Shown: positions 48,016-58,786 of the stretch, one piece after another
How positions within the stretch are numbered: the stretch's first letter is position 1
How the letters are laid out: every line of letters starts with the position of its first letter
From: Paraburkholderia flava
Lineage (GTDB): Bacteria; Pseudomonadota; Gammaproteobacteria; Burkholderiales; Burkholderiaceae
Reading direction: 5' to 3'
NCBI RefSeq assembly: GCF_004359985.1
Contig: NZ_SMRO01000003.1
Span: forward strand, 363,523 to 427,522
DNA: 64,000 nt
Notes under the pieces: model-generated
Databases searched by the model: none
What the model was told of the DNA's origin: nothing
The model's input: the letters and a program-made list of their open reading frames with translations, nothing else
Program-made: the position numbers and the translations under genes

Positions 48016-49134
48016 CTACTGGTCGCGTATCGTCGTACGACGCGGCCGGCCGATGCCCGCGTAATCGGGCAACGCATCGACCGTCTTGCCGATTGCCTTC
48101 GCGTACAGCGGCAGCATGTCGGCGAGACGCTTCATGATGTCCTGACGCCGCGCCGGCGTGTACGGATGCACGTAGATGAAGCCCTGATCGCGGTTGCTGC
48201 GCGTCGCGGCCGCGAGCTTGTCCCACAGCGTGATCGCCGCGCGCGGATCGTAGCCGGCTCGCGATGCAATGTCGCTGCCGATCACGTCGGCCTCGGTTTC
48301 GTCGGTGCGTTCGTACTTCATTTCCAGCAATCGCGAGCCGATGCCGAGCGGCGCCATGCCGAGATCAGCGAGGCCGAACAGTTGCGGAATCGTGCCCGAG
48401 CCGAACTGCGCGGCCTGCTGTTCGCCGAGGCGTTCGCGCGCGTGCTCGCGCAGCGCGTGCGCGATCTCGTGGCCGATCAGCATCGCGAGTTCGTTGTCGT
48501 TAAGCCGCACGCGATCGAGCAGCCCGCTGTAGATCACGATCTTGCCGCCCGGCAGGCAGTACATCCGGATATCGGACGAGCGCAGGACGGCGACGTCCCA
48601 CTTCCAGTTCTTCGCGCGGTCGTTCCATTTGAGCGAATACGGAATCAGCTTGTCGACGATCCCGCGCACGCGCTGCACGCGATCGTCGGTGTCCGGATAG
48701 AGGCGATTCGAATGCTGCGCGCCGTGGACGATCTGGTCGTATTCGTCGGCGGCCTGGGCTTCGAGCATCGGCGACGGAATCAGATTGCGGAACACCGCGC
48801 CGTCGCCGTAGCGGATCTGCTGGCTGGTTTGATACGTCGGCGCCGATGCGCTCGACGGTGCGTTGGCGGCGGAGGTGTTCGACGTCGGCGCAGGCGAGCG
48901 CGCAGTCACCGGTTGTGCGGGTTGCGGCGATGAAGGAGCCGAAGCTGGGGATGCGGCAGCGGGAGAAGTCGGCGGCGCGGCGGTAGAGGGTGCAGGCGTA
49001 TCGGCAGCAAACGCAGCAGGCGTTGCCGCCGACATCGCAAGCGCGACCACCAGCATGCGGCACGCAACGGCACGCAAAGAAAAACCCACCGACCGGACAC
49101 CGGCCACGACACGCGACGAAAACAGCACGGTCAC
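48016..49134 (-). CDS. Exported M48-family metalloprotease
   Basis: 372 residues from the GTG at 49134, which overlaps the ampG stop by 4 bases (GTGA); an in-frame GTG at 49128 is the alternative. Signal peptide (ACRMLVVALAMSAATPAAFA), an Ala/Pro/Ser-rich linker of about 70 residues, then the peptidase domain with HEIAHALREH zinc motif and downstream Glu in ERTDETEADVIG. Related periplasmic proteases (LoiP/BepA type) process outer-membrane proteins. A longer open frame reaches 49959 but lies inside ampG. Confidence 0.88.
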   Translation of the reverse strand: MTVLFSSRVVAGVRSVGFSLRAVACRMLVVALAMSAATPAAFAADTPAPSTAAPPTSPAAASPASAPSSPQPAQPVTARSPAPTSNTSAANAPSSASAPTYQTSQQIRYGDGAVFRNLIPSPMLEAQAADEYDQIVHGAQHSNRLYPDTDDRVQRVRGIVDKLIPYSLKWNDRAKNWKWDVAVLRSSDIRMYCLPGGKIVIYSGLLDRVRLNDNELAMLIGHEIAHALREHARERLGEQQAAQFGSGTIPQLFGLADLGMAPLGIGSRLLEMKYERTDETEADVIGSDIASRAGYDPRAAITLWDKLAAATRSNRDQGFIYVHPYTPARRQDIMKRLADMLPLYAKAIGKTVDALPDYAGIGRPRRTTIRDQ

Positions 49135-50525
49135 GACTGCGTTCTCCACGGGGCGATGCGGAACAAAAGTAGCATACCCGGCACCGCCAGCACGGTACAC
49201 GCGATGAAGTACTCGAACCAGCCGAACTGCGCGACGAGATAGCCGCTGGCCGCCGACGCGAGCGTGCGCGGCACCGACGCAAGGCTCGTGAACAGCGCGA
49301 ACTGCGTCGCGGTGTAGCGCGGGTCGGTCGTGCTGGCGATGTACGCGGTGAACGCGGCGAGCGTGAGACCGGTCGAGAAGGTTTCGAAGCCGTACACGAG
49401 CGCAAGCGCCACCGACATCGGATCGAACGAGACAGTCCAGCCGATCCCGACGAGCGCGAGCAGCTTTGTGAGCCCGGCGCCCGCCGATGCGGCGAACCCG
49501 TACACCGCGACGAGCGCAGGCGAAGTCGGCCCGACCTGCGCGAGCCACGCGAAGCCCAGCGTGGACACCATCTGCAGCCCGCCAAAGATCCACAGCCCGC
49601 GACCGATGCCGATGCGCATCAGCCAGATTCCGCCGATGATGCCGCCCGCGAGACTCGCGCCGAACGCGGTCGTCTTCGCGATCACGCCGATCTGCGTGCG
49701 CGTGAAACCGATGTCGAGAAAGAACGATGTGGACAGCGTGGTCGCCATCGTGTCGCCGAGCTTGTACAGGAAGATGAAGCCGAGCACGAACAGCGCGCCG
49801 CGCCAGCCGTCGCGCAGCACGAATTCGCGGAACGGCTCGACGATCGCCGCGCGCAGGTTCTTCGGCGGCACGCCGTGCACTTCGGGTTCGCGCACGACGA
49901 GCGTCATCACCATGCCGGGCAGCATGAACGCGGCGGTGACCGCGAACACGGTGGTCCACGGCAGATGGTCGGAGAGGATCAGCGCGAGCGAGCCCGGCAC
50001 CAGCGCTGCGATCTTGTACGCGTTCACATGGACCGCGTTGCCGAGGCCCTGTTCGGTATCCCGAAGCAGTTCACGACGGTATGCATCGATGGCGATGTCC
50101 TGGCTCGCGCCGAAGAACGCGACGAGCGCGGTGAGCGCGGCGACGGTCCAGATCGATTCGCGCGGCGACACGAAACCGAGCGTCGCGATCGCACCAGCGA
50201 CGAGGATCTGCGTGACCAGCATCCAGCCGCGCCGGCGTCCCGGCCGCCAGCCTGGCAGCCGCGGCACATAGCGGTCCATCAGCGGCGCCCAGACGAATTT
50301 CCACGTATAGGGAAACTGGATCAGCGCAAAGAGGCCGATCTCCTTGAGGTTCACGCCCTCGGAGCGCAGCCACGCCTGCACGAGATAGACGAGCGTGAAA
50401 AGCGGCAGCCCTGACGTGAAGCCGAGAAAGACGCAGATCAGCATGCGAGCGTTCAGGAACGCTCGCCAGCCGGGGTGTGCTTCGTGTGCGGTTAGTGCTT
50501 TCGCCTCGTGCGGCGGGTTCGACAT
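49131..50525 (-). CDS. ampG: AmpG-type muropeptide permease
   Basis: A 464-residue major-facilitator protein with about 12-14 membrane helices. Known role: import of GlcNAc-anhydro-muropeptides for cell-wall recycling and beta-lactamase signalling. AmpG signatures: LGFTSGLPLFTLVYLVQAWL, FPYTWKFVWAPLMDRY, GASQDIAIDAYRRELL, and a conserved FETFSTGL segment near the C-terminus. Between metW (8-base gap) and the M48 gene (4-base overlap). Confidence 0.9.
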   Translation of the reverse strand: MSNPPHEAKALTAHEAHPGWRAFLNARMLICVFLGFTSGLPLFTLVYLVQAWLRSEGVNLKEIGLFALIQFPYTWKFVWAPLMDRYVPRLPGWRPGRRRGWMLVTQILVAGAIATLGFVSPRESIWTVAALTALVAFFGASQDIAIDAYRRELLRDTEQGLGNAVHVNAYKIAALVPGSLALILSDHLPWTTVFAVTAAFMLPGMVMTLVVREPEVHGVPPKNLRAAIVEPFREFVLRDGWRGALFVLGFIFLYKLGDTMATTLSTSFFLDIGFTRTQIGVIAKTTAFGASLAGGIIGGIWLMRIGIGRGLWIFGGLQMVSTLGFAWLAQVGPTSPALVAVYGFAASAGAGLTKLLALVGIGWTVSFDPMSVALALVYGFETFSTGLTLAAFTAYIASTTDPRYTATQFALFTSLASVPRTLASAASGYLVAQFGWFEYFIACTVLAVPGMLLLFRIAPWRTQS

Positions 50526-50533
50526 AAGGAGGG

Positions 50534-51148
50534 TCAGCGCGAGCTTTTCTTGACGCGATAGACCGCAAGACTACCACGCCAGTTCACGCCCCAGCGCACC
50601 GCCTGACCGCCGTGCAGCACCGCGCGATCGAGAATTTCGATACCGACTTCGGGCGCTAGCGCCTCGAAATCGCGGATCGTCAGCACGCGCACGTTCGGCG
50701 TGTTGTGCCACTGGAAAGGCAGCGACTTCGACACCGGCATCCGGCCGCGCAGCACCGACAGCCGATGCGACCAGTAGCCGAAATTCGGAAACGACACGAT
50801 ACATTCGCGACCGACCCGCACCGTCTCGCGCAGGATCGCCGCGGTCTGATGGATGGTCTGCAACGTCTGCGACAGGATCGCGAAATCGAAGCTGCCGTCC
50901 TCGAACAGGCGCAGGCCGTCTTCAAGATTCTGCTGGATCACGTTCACGCCGTTCTTCGTCGATGCGAGCACGCCGGCGTCGTTGATCTCGATGCCGTAGC
51001 CGGACACGTCGAGTTCTTCGGTCAGCAGCGACAGCAGCGAGCCGTCGCCGCAGCCGAGATCGAGCACCGTCGAACGCGGTTCGACCCAACGGGCGATCGC
51101 GCGGAAGTCGGGGCGGGTCGCAAGATAATCGAGTGCGCGCTGGTTCAT
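50534..51148 (-). CDS. metW: Methionine biosynthesis protein MetW
   Basis: A 204-residue class I methyltransferase-fold protein. SAM-type motif [12 protein letters not shown] (about residues 29-40), then GIEINDAGV and the family-typical [10 protein letters not shown]. Its ATG overlaps the metX stop (ATGA). Known of the family: needed with MetX for homoserine acylation in several bacteria; its biochemical reaction is not settled. Confidence 0.94.
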   Translation of the reverse strand: MNQRALDYLATRPDFRAIARWVEPRSTVLDLGCGDGSLLSLLTEELDVSGYGIEINDAGVLASTKNGVNVIQQNLEDGLRLFEDGSFDFAILSQTLQTIHQTAAILRETVRVGRECIVSFPNFGYWSHRLSVLRGRMPVSKSLPFQWHNTPNVRVLTIRDFEALAPEVGIEILDRAVLHGGQAVRWGVNWRGSLAVYRVKKSSR

Positions 51149-52290
51149 GCGTTCACCTCGGTGGCGATGCGTTCGTAGTAGGCGCGCATCAGGTTGTGAT
51201 AGCGGGCGTCGTCGAGCAGGAAGGCGTCGTGGCCGTGCGGCGCGTCGATTTCCGCGTACGTGACCTGACGCTTGTGATCGAGCAGCGCCTTCGCGAGTTC
51301 GCGCGAACGCGTGGGCGCGAAACGCCAGTCGGTCGAGAAGCTCGCGATCAGATACTTCGCCGTGGTGTGCGCGAGCGCGGCGGTGAGGTCGCCGTCGAAC
51401 GCCTTCGCGGGATCGAAGTAATCGAGTGCGCGCGTGATCAGCAGATAGGTGTTCGCGTCGAAGTAGTCGGCGAACTTGTCGCCTTGATAGCGCAGATACG
51501 ATTCCACTTCGAACTCGACGTCGAAGTTGAAGTTGTACGCGTCTTCGGCACCTTCCGCGCGGCGCAGCGCACGGCCGAATTTCGCGGCCATGTCGTCGTC
51601 GGACAGGTACGTGATGTGGCCGATCATGCGTGCGACGCGCAGACCCCGCTTCGGCTTCACGCCGTGCGCGTAGTAGTTGCCGCCGTGGAAATCCGGGTCC
51701 GACAAGATCGACGAGCGTGCGACTTCGTTGAACGCGATGTTCTGCGCGGACAGCTTCGGCGTCGACGCGACGACGATGCAGTGCGCGACGCGCGCCGGGT
51801 ACATCATGCTCCACGCGAGCGCCTGCATCCCGCCGAGGCTGCCGCCCATCACGGCAGCGAAGCGCTCGATGCCGAACTGGTCGGCGACGCGCGCCTGTGC
51901 GTTCACCCAGTCTTCGACGGTGACGACCGGAAAGCGCGCACCGTACGGTTCACCGGTGGCCGGGTCGATACTCATCGGGCCGGTCGAACCGAAGCACGAG
52001 CCGAGGTTGTTCACGCCGATCACGAAGAAGCGGTTCGTGTCGAGCGGCTTGCCGGGGCCGACCATGTTGTCCCACCAGCCGACGTCCTTCGGATCGTCCG
52101 CATAGACGCCCGCGACGTGATGCGACGCGTTGAGCGCGTGACACACGAGCACGGCGTTGCTGCGCGCGGCGTTGAGCGTGCCGTAGGTTTCGACCATCAG
52201 GTCGTAGTCCGCGAGCGAGCTGCCGTTCTGCATGAGCAGCGGCTCGGGGAAATGCATTTTCTGGGGAACGACGATCCCGATCGATTCCAT
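51145..52290 (-). CDS. metX: Homoserine O-acyltransferase MetX (succinyl-type likely)
   Basis: A 381-residue alpha/beta hydrolase-fold enzyme acylating homoserine as the first committed step to methionine. Nucleophile Ser in [13 protein letters not shown] (about residue 147), Asp in SFSTDWRF and His in [10 protein letters not shown] form the triad. Burkholderia orthologues are usually annotated as succinyltransferase (MetXS), but the acyl donor cannot be proven here. Operon head metX-metW. The leader carries the putative SAM-II riboswitch, giving feedback by S-adenosylmethionine. Confidence 0.94.
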   Translation of the reverse strand: MESIGIVVPQKMHFPEPLLMQNGSSLADYDLMVETYGTLNAARSNAVLVCHALNASHHVAGVYADDPKDVGWWDNMVGPGKPLDTNRFFVIGVNNLGSCFGSTGPMSIDPATGEPYGARFPVVTVEDWVNAQARVADQFGIERFAAVMGGSLGGMQALAWSMMYPARVAHCIVVASTPKLSAQNIAFNEVARSSILSDPDFHGGNYYAHGVKPKRGLRVARMIGHITYLSDDDMAAKFGRALRRAEGAEDAYNFNFDVEFEVESYLRYQGDKFADYFDANTYLLITRALDYFDPAKAFDGDLTAALAHTTAKYLIASFSTDWRFAPTRSRELAKALLDHKRQVTYAEIDAPHGHDAFLLDDARYHNLMRAYYERIATEVNA

Positions 52291-52364
52291 TCAATCCGCC
52301 TTCTGACAGGAGCGGCTAAACGGCGTCGGCGATGCGCGGAGAAGAAACGGCTGGCGCGGCTGAC

Positions 52365-52450
52365 GACCTCTTTAGCCGCATTTGTAGTGAACCTGGGCAA
52401 GAGGCCGGCAGGTTCGCGCGCCCGCAATCGAGTCAGCAAATCGGCGCGTT
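52365..52450 (-). promoter_or_regulatory. SAM-II (metA-type) riboswitch with L3 hairpin insertion
   Basis: The minus-strand leader of metX reads ACGCGCCGAUUUGCUGACU, then CGAUUGCGGGCGCGCG, and after an insertion CACUACAAAUGCGGCUAAAG. This matches the H-type pseudoknot of SAM-II: P1 CGCGCC/GGCGCG, the conserved loop GAUUUG, the UUGC segment able to pair with GCGG, and the 3' GCUAAA. Between P1 and the 3' strand sits an extra hairpin, GAACCUG/CAGGUUC, at the L3 site where insertions are tolerated. It ends 75 bases before the metX ATG. Not checked with a covariance model. Confidence 0.72.
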
Positions 52451-52494
52451 GTTAAGGTCGGCTGGCTATGCGAGCTAACCTCAACGGAGCGCAA

Positions 52495-52500
52495 AGTATA
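52495..52500 (-). promoter_or_regulatory. Candidate -10 element of metXW
   Basis: TATACT on the minus strand, about 45 bases before the riboswitch 5' end, so the whole aptamer would be transcribed. No good -35 hexamer at 16-18 bases. Confidence 0.4.
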
Positions 52501-52543
52501 GCGGAAAAATGCGAGCGGCAGCGTCGGGGCGGCCTGTTGCTGG

Positions 52544-53233
52544 CTACTGCAGAATCAACCGCAGCTGCGCATCCGCGTGCTCGTCGGGCTGCCGTGTGAA
52601 GCCGCTGCGCGCATACCGGTGCCAGCGTCCGACGATATAGCTGACGAGCAGACTCGCGCGCACGGCGGGATCGTAGTCGGCGGGCAGCGGCACCTGTGAG
52701 CCCTTCTCGGTCTGAGCAGCTTGTGCATTCGAATCCATTAGCCCAAGCCGCAGACACTGCTTCAACGACGCCTCGACGCGTTCGAGCATCTGGTTCACCC
52801 GTTCGGTCAGCCGTTCGTGCTCGCCGACGAGCGCCTCGCCGGTCAGCACACGCGTCATGCCGGGATTCTTCGCGGCGAAGTTGAGCAGCATCAGCGCGAT
52901 CGAACGTGCCTGCAGCACGCCGTTCGGCTCTTTCGCGACGATCTGGTTGATCAGTCCGAAGATGGTCTGCTCGACGAATTCGATCAGACCTTCGAACATC
53001 TGCGCCTTGCTGGCGAAGTGCCGGTACAGCGCGGCCTCCGATACGCCGAGCCGCGCGGCGAGCGCCGCCGTGGTGATCTTCTCGCTCTTCGGTGCTTCGA
53101 GCATCGTCGCGAGCATCTGCAGGATGTGCACGCGCCGCTCGCCGGGTTTCAGGCGCACGGTGCGCGCGCTGCCTGCTACTGCAGCGGCGGCGTCTTCGGT
53201 TACGGCCTCGTCATGCTTGCTGATCGGTTGCAT
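52544..53233 (-). CDS. slmA: Nucleoid occlusion factor SlmA
   Basis: A 229-residue TetR-fold protein. N-terminal HTH (KITTAALAARLGVSEAALYR then HFASKAQMFEGLIEF, about residues 52-86) and a helical ligand/dimer domain. SlmA binds chromosomal sites and blocks FtsZ assembly over the nucleoid. The ATG at 53233 lies inside the 3' end of the HAD gene (34-base overlap). The argB-nucleotidase-slmA order supports the call. Confidence 0.9.
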   Translation of the reverse strand: MQPISKHDEAVTEDAAAAVAGSARTVRLKPGERRVHILQMLATMLEAPKSEKITTAALAARLGVSEAALYRHFASKAQMFEGLIEFVEQTIFGLINQIVAKEPNGVLQARSIALMLLNFAAKNPGMTRVLTGEALVGEHERLTERVNQMLERVEASLKQCLRLGLMDSNAQAAQTEKGSQVPLPADYDPAVRASLLVSYIVGRWHRYARSGFTRQPDEHADAQLRLILQ

Positions 53234-53991
53234 GTGCGTCGTCCCTTCAGTCGCCCGGAGCGGGTGCCCAGTCGTAGCGATTTTAACGAACGAATGCACC
53301 GGTCGACATAGTGCGGTCTGCCGGTGCCCGGCAACGGCGCCCGGATGCCCGCCGGCCGGGCCGGAGCGGGCAGGTGACCGGTGATCCACACGGTGCGGAT
53401 GCCGAGCCGCCGATAGTTTTTCAGGTGGCTGCGGGTGTCTTCGACGAGGATCGCGTCGCCGAGCGCGACGTGCGCGTCGCGCATCGCCCGGCGCAGCATC
53501 GACGCGTCGGGCTTCGCGCGCCACAACCGACGGTGCTGCATGTGCTCGATCGCGATCACGCGCTCGAACAGCCGCTCGATGCCGAGCTCTTTCAGCACGG
53601 CTTGTGCGTACGCGACGGGCGCATTGGTGAGGATGATCTTGCGGCCCGGCAGCGCGGCGATGAGCCGCGGCAAGCCGCGCTCGCTGCGCACCATCGACGG
53701 CAGATCCGGAAAATCGTGGACGACTCTCAGGAAGTCGTGCGGATCGATCGGATGATGGCGGGTAAGGCCCAGCAGCGTCGCGCCGTAGCGCAGGCTGTAG
53801 CCCGAGCGCAGACGGTTCGCTTCGTCGAGATCGACCTGCAGCGTGTCGATGATGTACTGCGTCATCGCTTCGTTGATCGCCGGGAAGATCGCATGCGACG
53901 CGTGATGCAGCGTGTTGTCGAGGTCGAACAGCCAGACGGGGCTGCCGGCTTCGATCTTGGGTCGACTGCGTCGCGGGCGGGAGGAGCGCAT
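53200..53991 (-). CDS. HAD-family pyrimidine 5'-nucleotidase
   Basis: A 263-residue HAD hydrolase: catalytic motif I WLFDLDNTLHH (about residues 19-29), motif II ILTNAP, motif III Lys in WRAKPDASML and motif IV VEDTRSHL. These enzymes dephosphorylate pyrimidine nucleotides (SdtI/YjjG-like). The last ~35 residues are Arg-rich and run into slmA, so the true C-terminus is unusually basic. Co-directional with argB upstream (79-base gap). Confidence 0.88.
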   Translation of the reverse strand: MRSSRPRRSRPKIEAGSPVWLFDLDNTLHHASHAIFPAINEAMTQYIIDTLQVDLDEANRLRSGYSLRYGATLLGLTRHHPIDPHDFLRVVHDFPDLPSMVRSERGLPRLIAALPGRKIILTNAPVAYAQAVLKELGIERLFERVIAIEHMQHRRLWRAKPDASMLRRAMRDAHVALGDAILVEDTRSHLKNYRRLGIRTVWITGHLPAPARPAGIRAPLPGTGRPHYVDRCIRSLKSLRLGTRSGRLKGRRTCNRSASMTRP

Positions 53992-54070
53992 GAGGGAGAG
54001 CGGTTGGGACTGACGACAGCGGCACGGGTTGGGGTTGCGAGGCGTCGCGCGGACGCCTCGCCGCTTCCGC

Positions 54071-55126
<1,056 letters not shown>

Positions 55127-55202
55127 TCAGCGGATGTGGTCGGTTGGCGGGCGTGGCATCATGGCCACATCGGCGCTGCCGCTGTCATCGAACTGTCTTG
55201 CC

Positions 55203-55481
55203 ATGAACCCGTCGGCTCATCGTTCGTCCACCTCTGCTTCCGCGTCCGCCAGCGGGCGTTGTCCGCGCTGCGGTCATGCGTTCGATTGCGGGATGCGGGC
55301 AGCCGCAGCCGCTGGTCAGCAGACCGACACGCCTCCGTGCTGGTGCCGCGCGATGCCCGCGCTACCCACCGAGCGTCTCGTGCCCGGTCGCGCGTGCCTG
55401 TGTCCCGAATGTCTCGCCGACGAGATCGCCCGCGCGCACGCCGCGTCAGACGCACCCGAGACACCCGGCCCTGCGCGATAA
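55203..55481 (+). CDS. Cysteine-rich CWC-family protein
   Basis: A ~92-residue small protein with spaced Cys pairs: CPRCGHAFDC, PPCWCRAMP and ACLCPECLADEI. The CWC signature and the final C.C..C pair suggest a metal-binding (probably zinc) fold; function unknown. The start is uncertain: ATG at 55203 (used) or 55161. It is 38 bases ahead of regB in the same direction. Confidence 0.65.
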   Translation: MNPSAHRSSTSASASASGRCPRCGHAFDCGMRAAAAAGQQTDTPPCWCRAMPALPTERLVPGRACLCPECLADEIARAHAASDAPETPGPAR

Positions 55482-55519
55482 GCGGCGTCCGGTGCGACGT
55501 CACCATGTAAACTGACGGC

Positions 55520-56839
55520 ATGCAACGCCTCACCAACACCGGCCGCGTCAATCTCAGCCATCTCTTCTGGCTGCGCAGCTTCGCCATCATCGGCCAGCTC
55601 GGCACGATCGCGTTCGTGCAGATTTTTATCGGCGTGCATCTGCCGTTGCCCGCGATGCTGCTCGTGATCGCGCTCGAAGCGCTGTTCAACGCGCTCACGT
55701 GGTTGCGCGTCGCGCGCGCGAAGCCCGAATCGAATCTTGAGCTGTTCGGCCAGATCTGGGTCGATCTCGGCTCGCTGTCGGCGCTGCTGTTTCTGTCGGG
55801 CGGCACGACCAATCCGTTTGTGTCGCTGTACCTGCCGTCGCTCGCGATTGCCGCCGCCGTGCTGCCGTGGCATCTGATGCTGTGGCTCGCCGCGTTCGCG
55901 GTGGCTTGCTACGCAGTGCTCGGTTTCGATTCGGTGCCGCTCAATCTCGATAATCCGGCGAACCTGTTCGACTACTACCGCTCGGGTATGTGGGTGAACT
56001 TCATGGTGAGCGTCGGGCTGATTGCGTGGTTCGTTGCGCGGATGTCGCGAGCGCTGCGGCAACGTGACGCAGCGCTCGGCGACGCGCAGCAGCGCTTGCT
56101 CCGCGACGAACGCGCGGTCGCGCTAGGCGTGCAGGCAGCGACGGTCGCGCACGAAATCGGCACGCCGTTGTCTACCATTGCGATGTTGACCGAAGAGCTG
56201 CGCGATGCCGCGCACACCGACGCCGGCCTCGCGCCGTATTCCGCCGACCTCGATCTGCTCGAACGGCAAATGACGTTGTGCACGTCGGCGCTCGCGCGGT
56301 TGCGTAGCCGCGCGGCGACGCACGAAGTGTCGGGCAACCGGCAGACGGTCGCACAATGGCTCGAATCGTTCGCCGAGCAATGGCGGCTGCGTCATCCGCA
56401 CGTGACGTTCCAGCTGCTCGGTGCGCCGCCCGAAAGCGCGACGCTCGCCGATACGGTCGCGGCCGGCCAGATCCTCACGATCCTGCTCGACAACGCGGCA
56501 CGCGCGAGTCGCGATCACGTGACGCTGTCTGCAGTCGAGACACCGCGTGGCGATTTCGTCGAGTTCGAGGTGCGCGATGCGGGTCTCGGGATTCCGTCGG
56601 CGCTGCGCACGTTGCTTGGGACGATGCCGGTCGATAGCACGCAGGGCGGCCAGGGTGTGGGGCTGTATCTGGCGTTTTCGGCGGCGGCGCGGCTGGGTGG
56701 GTCGATTGAGTTGACCGACGCGCGCGATATCAGGCCGCGGGGGACGCGGGCGGTGTTGCGTTTGCCGGTGGCAGGACATGATTCATCGGGGGGAGCGGGT
56801 TCAGACCTGGCGTTCCCCAATGTGGAGAAACACAAATGA
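55520..56839 (+). CDS. regB: RegB/PrrB-type redox sensor histidine kinase
   Basis: A 439-residue inner-membrane kinase with about six N-terminal helices (to ~residue 175). Seen: the quinone-site motif SGGTTNPFVSLY (about residues 93-104), H-box AHEIGTPLST with phospho-His near residue 211, a downstream Cys (MTLCTSALARL) at the place of the redox Cys of RegB, and HATPase boxes DNAARAS and GQGVGLYLAFS. Known of the family: senses ubiquinone pool and oxygen. The last four bases overlap regA. Confidence 0.9.
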   Translation: MQRLTNTGRVNLSHLFWLRSFAIIGQLGTIAFVQIFIGVHLPLPAMLLVIALEALFNALTWLRVARAKPESNLELFGQIWVDLGSLSALLFLSGGTTNPFVSLYLPSLAIAAAVLPWHLMLWLAAFAVACYAVLGFDSVPLNLDNPANLFDYYRSGMWVNFMVSVGLIAWFVARMSRALRQRDAALGDAQQRLLRDERAVALGVQAATVAHEIGTPLSTIAMLTEELRDAAHTDAGLAPYSADLDLLERQMTLCTSALARLRSRAATHEVSGNRQTVAQWLESFAEQWRLRHPHVTFQLLGAPPESATLADTVAAGQILTILLDNAARASRDHVTLSAVETPRGDFVEFEVRDAGLGIPSALRTLLGTMPVDSTQGGQGVGLYLAFSAAARLGGSIELTDARDIRPRGTRAVLRLPVAGHDSSGGAGSDLAFPNVEKHK

Positions 56840-57378
56840 GCGACAACAATTTTCTGGTCATCGACGACGACGAAGTATTCTCCGGCATCCTCGCGCGCGG
56901 TCTCACGCGGCGTGGTTTCGTGGTGGCCGAAGCGCACAACGCCGACGAGGCGATCCGTCTCGCGAACCAGCAGAAGTTCGGCCAGATCACGGTCGATCTG
57001 CATCTCGGCGACGATTCCGGTCTGAACCTCGTCGCGCCGCTGCGCGAACTGCAACCGGATGCACGGATGCTGGTGCTGACCGGCTACGCGAGCATCGCGA
57101 CGGCCGTGAAAGCGGTGAAGGACGGCGCGGACAATTATCTGGCGAAGCCCGCGAACGTCGAGACGATTCTGTCCGCGCTGCAAAGCGAGGCCAGCGAGCT
57201 GCAGGCGGAAGAGGCAATCGAGAATCCGGTGCCGCTGTCGGTTGCGCGGCTGGAATGGGAACACATCCAGCGCGTGCTCGCGGAAAACGGCAACAACATC
57301 TCGGCGACCGCGCGTGCGCTGAACATGCATCGACGCACGCTGCAACGCAAGCTCGCGAAGCGGCCGGTCAAGCAATAA
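56836..57378 (+). CDS. regA: RegA/PrrA-type response regulator
   Basis: A 180-residue partner of RegB. Receiver with DDD10-12, phospho-acceptor Asp54 (TVDLHLGDDSG) and Lys near 104, a short linker, and a Fis-type HTH (NNISATARALNMHRRTLQRK) that is almost invariant in RegA proteins. Translationally coupled through ATGA. It controls redox-dependent respiration and energy genes in relatives; targets are not visible here. Confidence 0.93.
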   Translation: MSDNNFLVIDDDEVFSGILARGLTRRGFVVAEAHNADEAIRLANQQKFGQITVDLHLGDDSGLNLVAPLRELQPDARMLVLTGYASIATAVKAVKDGADNYLAKPANVETILSALQSEASELQAEEAIENPVPLSVARLEWEHIQRVLAENGNNISATARALNMHRRTLQRKLAKRPVKQ

Positions 57379-57417
57379 AAAACGGGCGGTCTTGCGAGAT
57401 CCGCAAGACCGCCCGTT
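57377..57417. terminator. Terminator between convergent regA and hslU
   Basis: A 16-base stem AACGGGCGGTCTTGCG / CGCAAGACCGCCCGTT. The A run on the left gives a U tract on the minus strand, so it serves hslVU best and may also stop regBA. Confidence 0.9.
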
Positions 57418-57433
57418 ATGTGCAGCTTGGCGC

Positions 57434-58777
57434 TTACAGCACGTAGCGCGACAAGTCTTCGTCCTGTGCCACTTCATTCAGCGCGCGATCCACATACGCG
57501 GCGTCGATCTTGACGCTCGTGCCCGCGTGATTGCCCGCCGAGAACGACACTTCTTCCAGCAGCTTTTCGATCACCGTGTACAGCCGGCGCGCGCCGATGT
57601 TCTCGGTTTTCTCGTTCACCGAGAACGCGATCTCCGCGAGGCGGCGGATGCCGTCGTCGGCGAATTCGAGGTGCACGTCTTCGGTGGCGAGCAGCGCCTG
57701 GTATTGCTTGACGAGGCTCGCGTCAGTGGCATCGAGAATCGCTTCGAAGTCCTTCACCGACAGCGAATCCAGTTCGACGCGGATCGGGAAGCGACCCTGC
57801 AGTTCGGGAATCAGATCGCTCGGCTTCGCGAGATGGAACGCACCGCTCGCGATGAACAGGATGTGATCGGTCTTCACCATCCCGTACTTCGTGTTGATCG
57901 TCGTGCCTTCGACGAGCGGCAGCAGATCGCGCTGCACACCTTGACGCGACACTTCGCCGCCGCCCGCTTCGTTGCGCGACGCGATCTTGTCGATTTCGTC
58001 GAGGAACACGATGCCGTTCTGCTCGACGTTCTGCACGGCCTTCGTCTTCACTTCCTCGTCGTTGAGCATCTTCGACGCTTCTTCGTCGCTCAACACCTTC
58101 AGCGCTTCCTTGACCTTCAGCTTGCGGCGCGTCTTCTTGCCGCCGCCGATGTTCGCGAACATCGAGCGGATCTGCTCGGTCATGTCTTCCATGCCCGGCG
58201 GCCCCATGATGTCCATGCCCGGTTGCGGCAGTTCGACGTCGAGTTCGATTTCCTTGTCGTCGAGCTGGCCTTCGCGCAGACGCTTGCGAAAGGTCTGACG
58301 CGTGGCATTGTCGTCGCTGCCGGCGGATTCCTGCGAGCCCGCGCCGAAGCCGACCGTGCGTGCGCCCGGCAACAGGATGTCGAGGATGCGGTCTTCGGCC
58401 TGGTCCTGCGCCTTCGAGCGGACCTTGCGCATTTCGGTTTCGCGGGTCTGCTTCACCGAGATTTCGATCAGATCGCGCACGATGCTGTCGACGTCGCGGC
58501 CCACGTAGCCGACTTCAGTGAACTTGGTCGCTTCGATCTTGATGAACGGCGCGTCGGCGAGCTTCGCGAGACGCCGCGCGATTTCGGTTTTGCCGACGCC
58601 GGTCGGTCCGATCATCAGGATGTTCTTCGGCGTGATTTCCTGACGCAGCGGATCCGCGACCTGCTGACGCCGCCAGCGATTGCGCAGCGCCACCGCGACG
58701 GCTTTCTTCGCGCGGTCCTGGCCGATGATGTGTTTGTCGAGTTCCGAGACGATCTCGGCGGGAGTCATGGTGCTCAT
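57434..58777 (-). CDS. hslU: HslU ATPase of the HslUV protease
   Basis: A 447-residue AAA+ unfoldase feeding HslV. Walker [18 protein letters not shown] (about residues 57-73), the family-specific intermediate domain (~110-235), Walker [13 protein letters not shown], sensor-2 region [12 protein letters not shown], and the C-terminal EDLSRYVL tail that docks into HslV. It follows hslV by 9 bases. Confidence 0.97.
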   Translation of the reverse strand: MSTMTPAEIVSELDKHIIGQDRAKKAVAVALRNRWRRQQVADPLRQEITPKNILMIGPTGVGKTEIARRLAKLADAPFIKIEATKFTEVGYVGRDVDSIVRDLIEISVKQTRETEMRKVRSKAQDQAEDRILDILLPGARTVGFGAGSQESAGSDDNATRQTFRKRLREGQLDDKEIELDVELPQPGMDIMGPPGMEDMTEQIRSMFANIGGGKKTRRKLKVKEALKVLSDEEASKMLNDEEVKTKAVQNVEQNGIVFLDEIDKIASRNEAGGGEVSRQGVQRDLLPLVEGTTINTKYGMVKTDHILFIASGAFHLAKPSDLIPELQGRFPIRVELDSLSVKDFEAILDATDASLVKQYQALLATEDVHLEFADDGIRRLAEIAFSVNEKTENIGARRLYTVIEKLLEEVSFSAGNHAGTSVKIDAAYVDRALNEVAQDEDLSRYVL

Positions 58778-58786
58778 CGTGGGTCC

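Noticed and set aside
48016..49959. 647-residue frame for the M48 protease
   Set aside because: The first half is antisense-like reading through ampG; the signal peptide and the GTGA overlap define the start at 49134.
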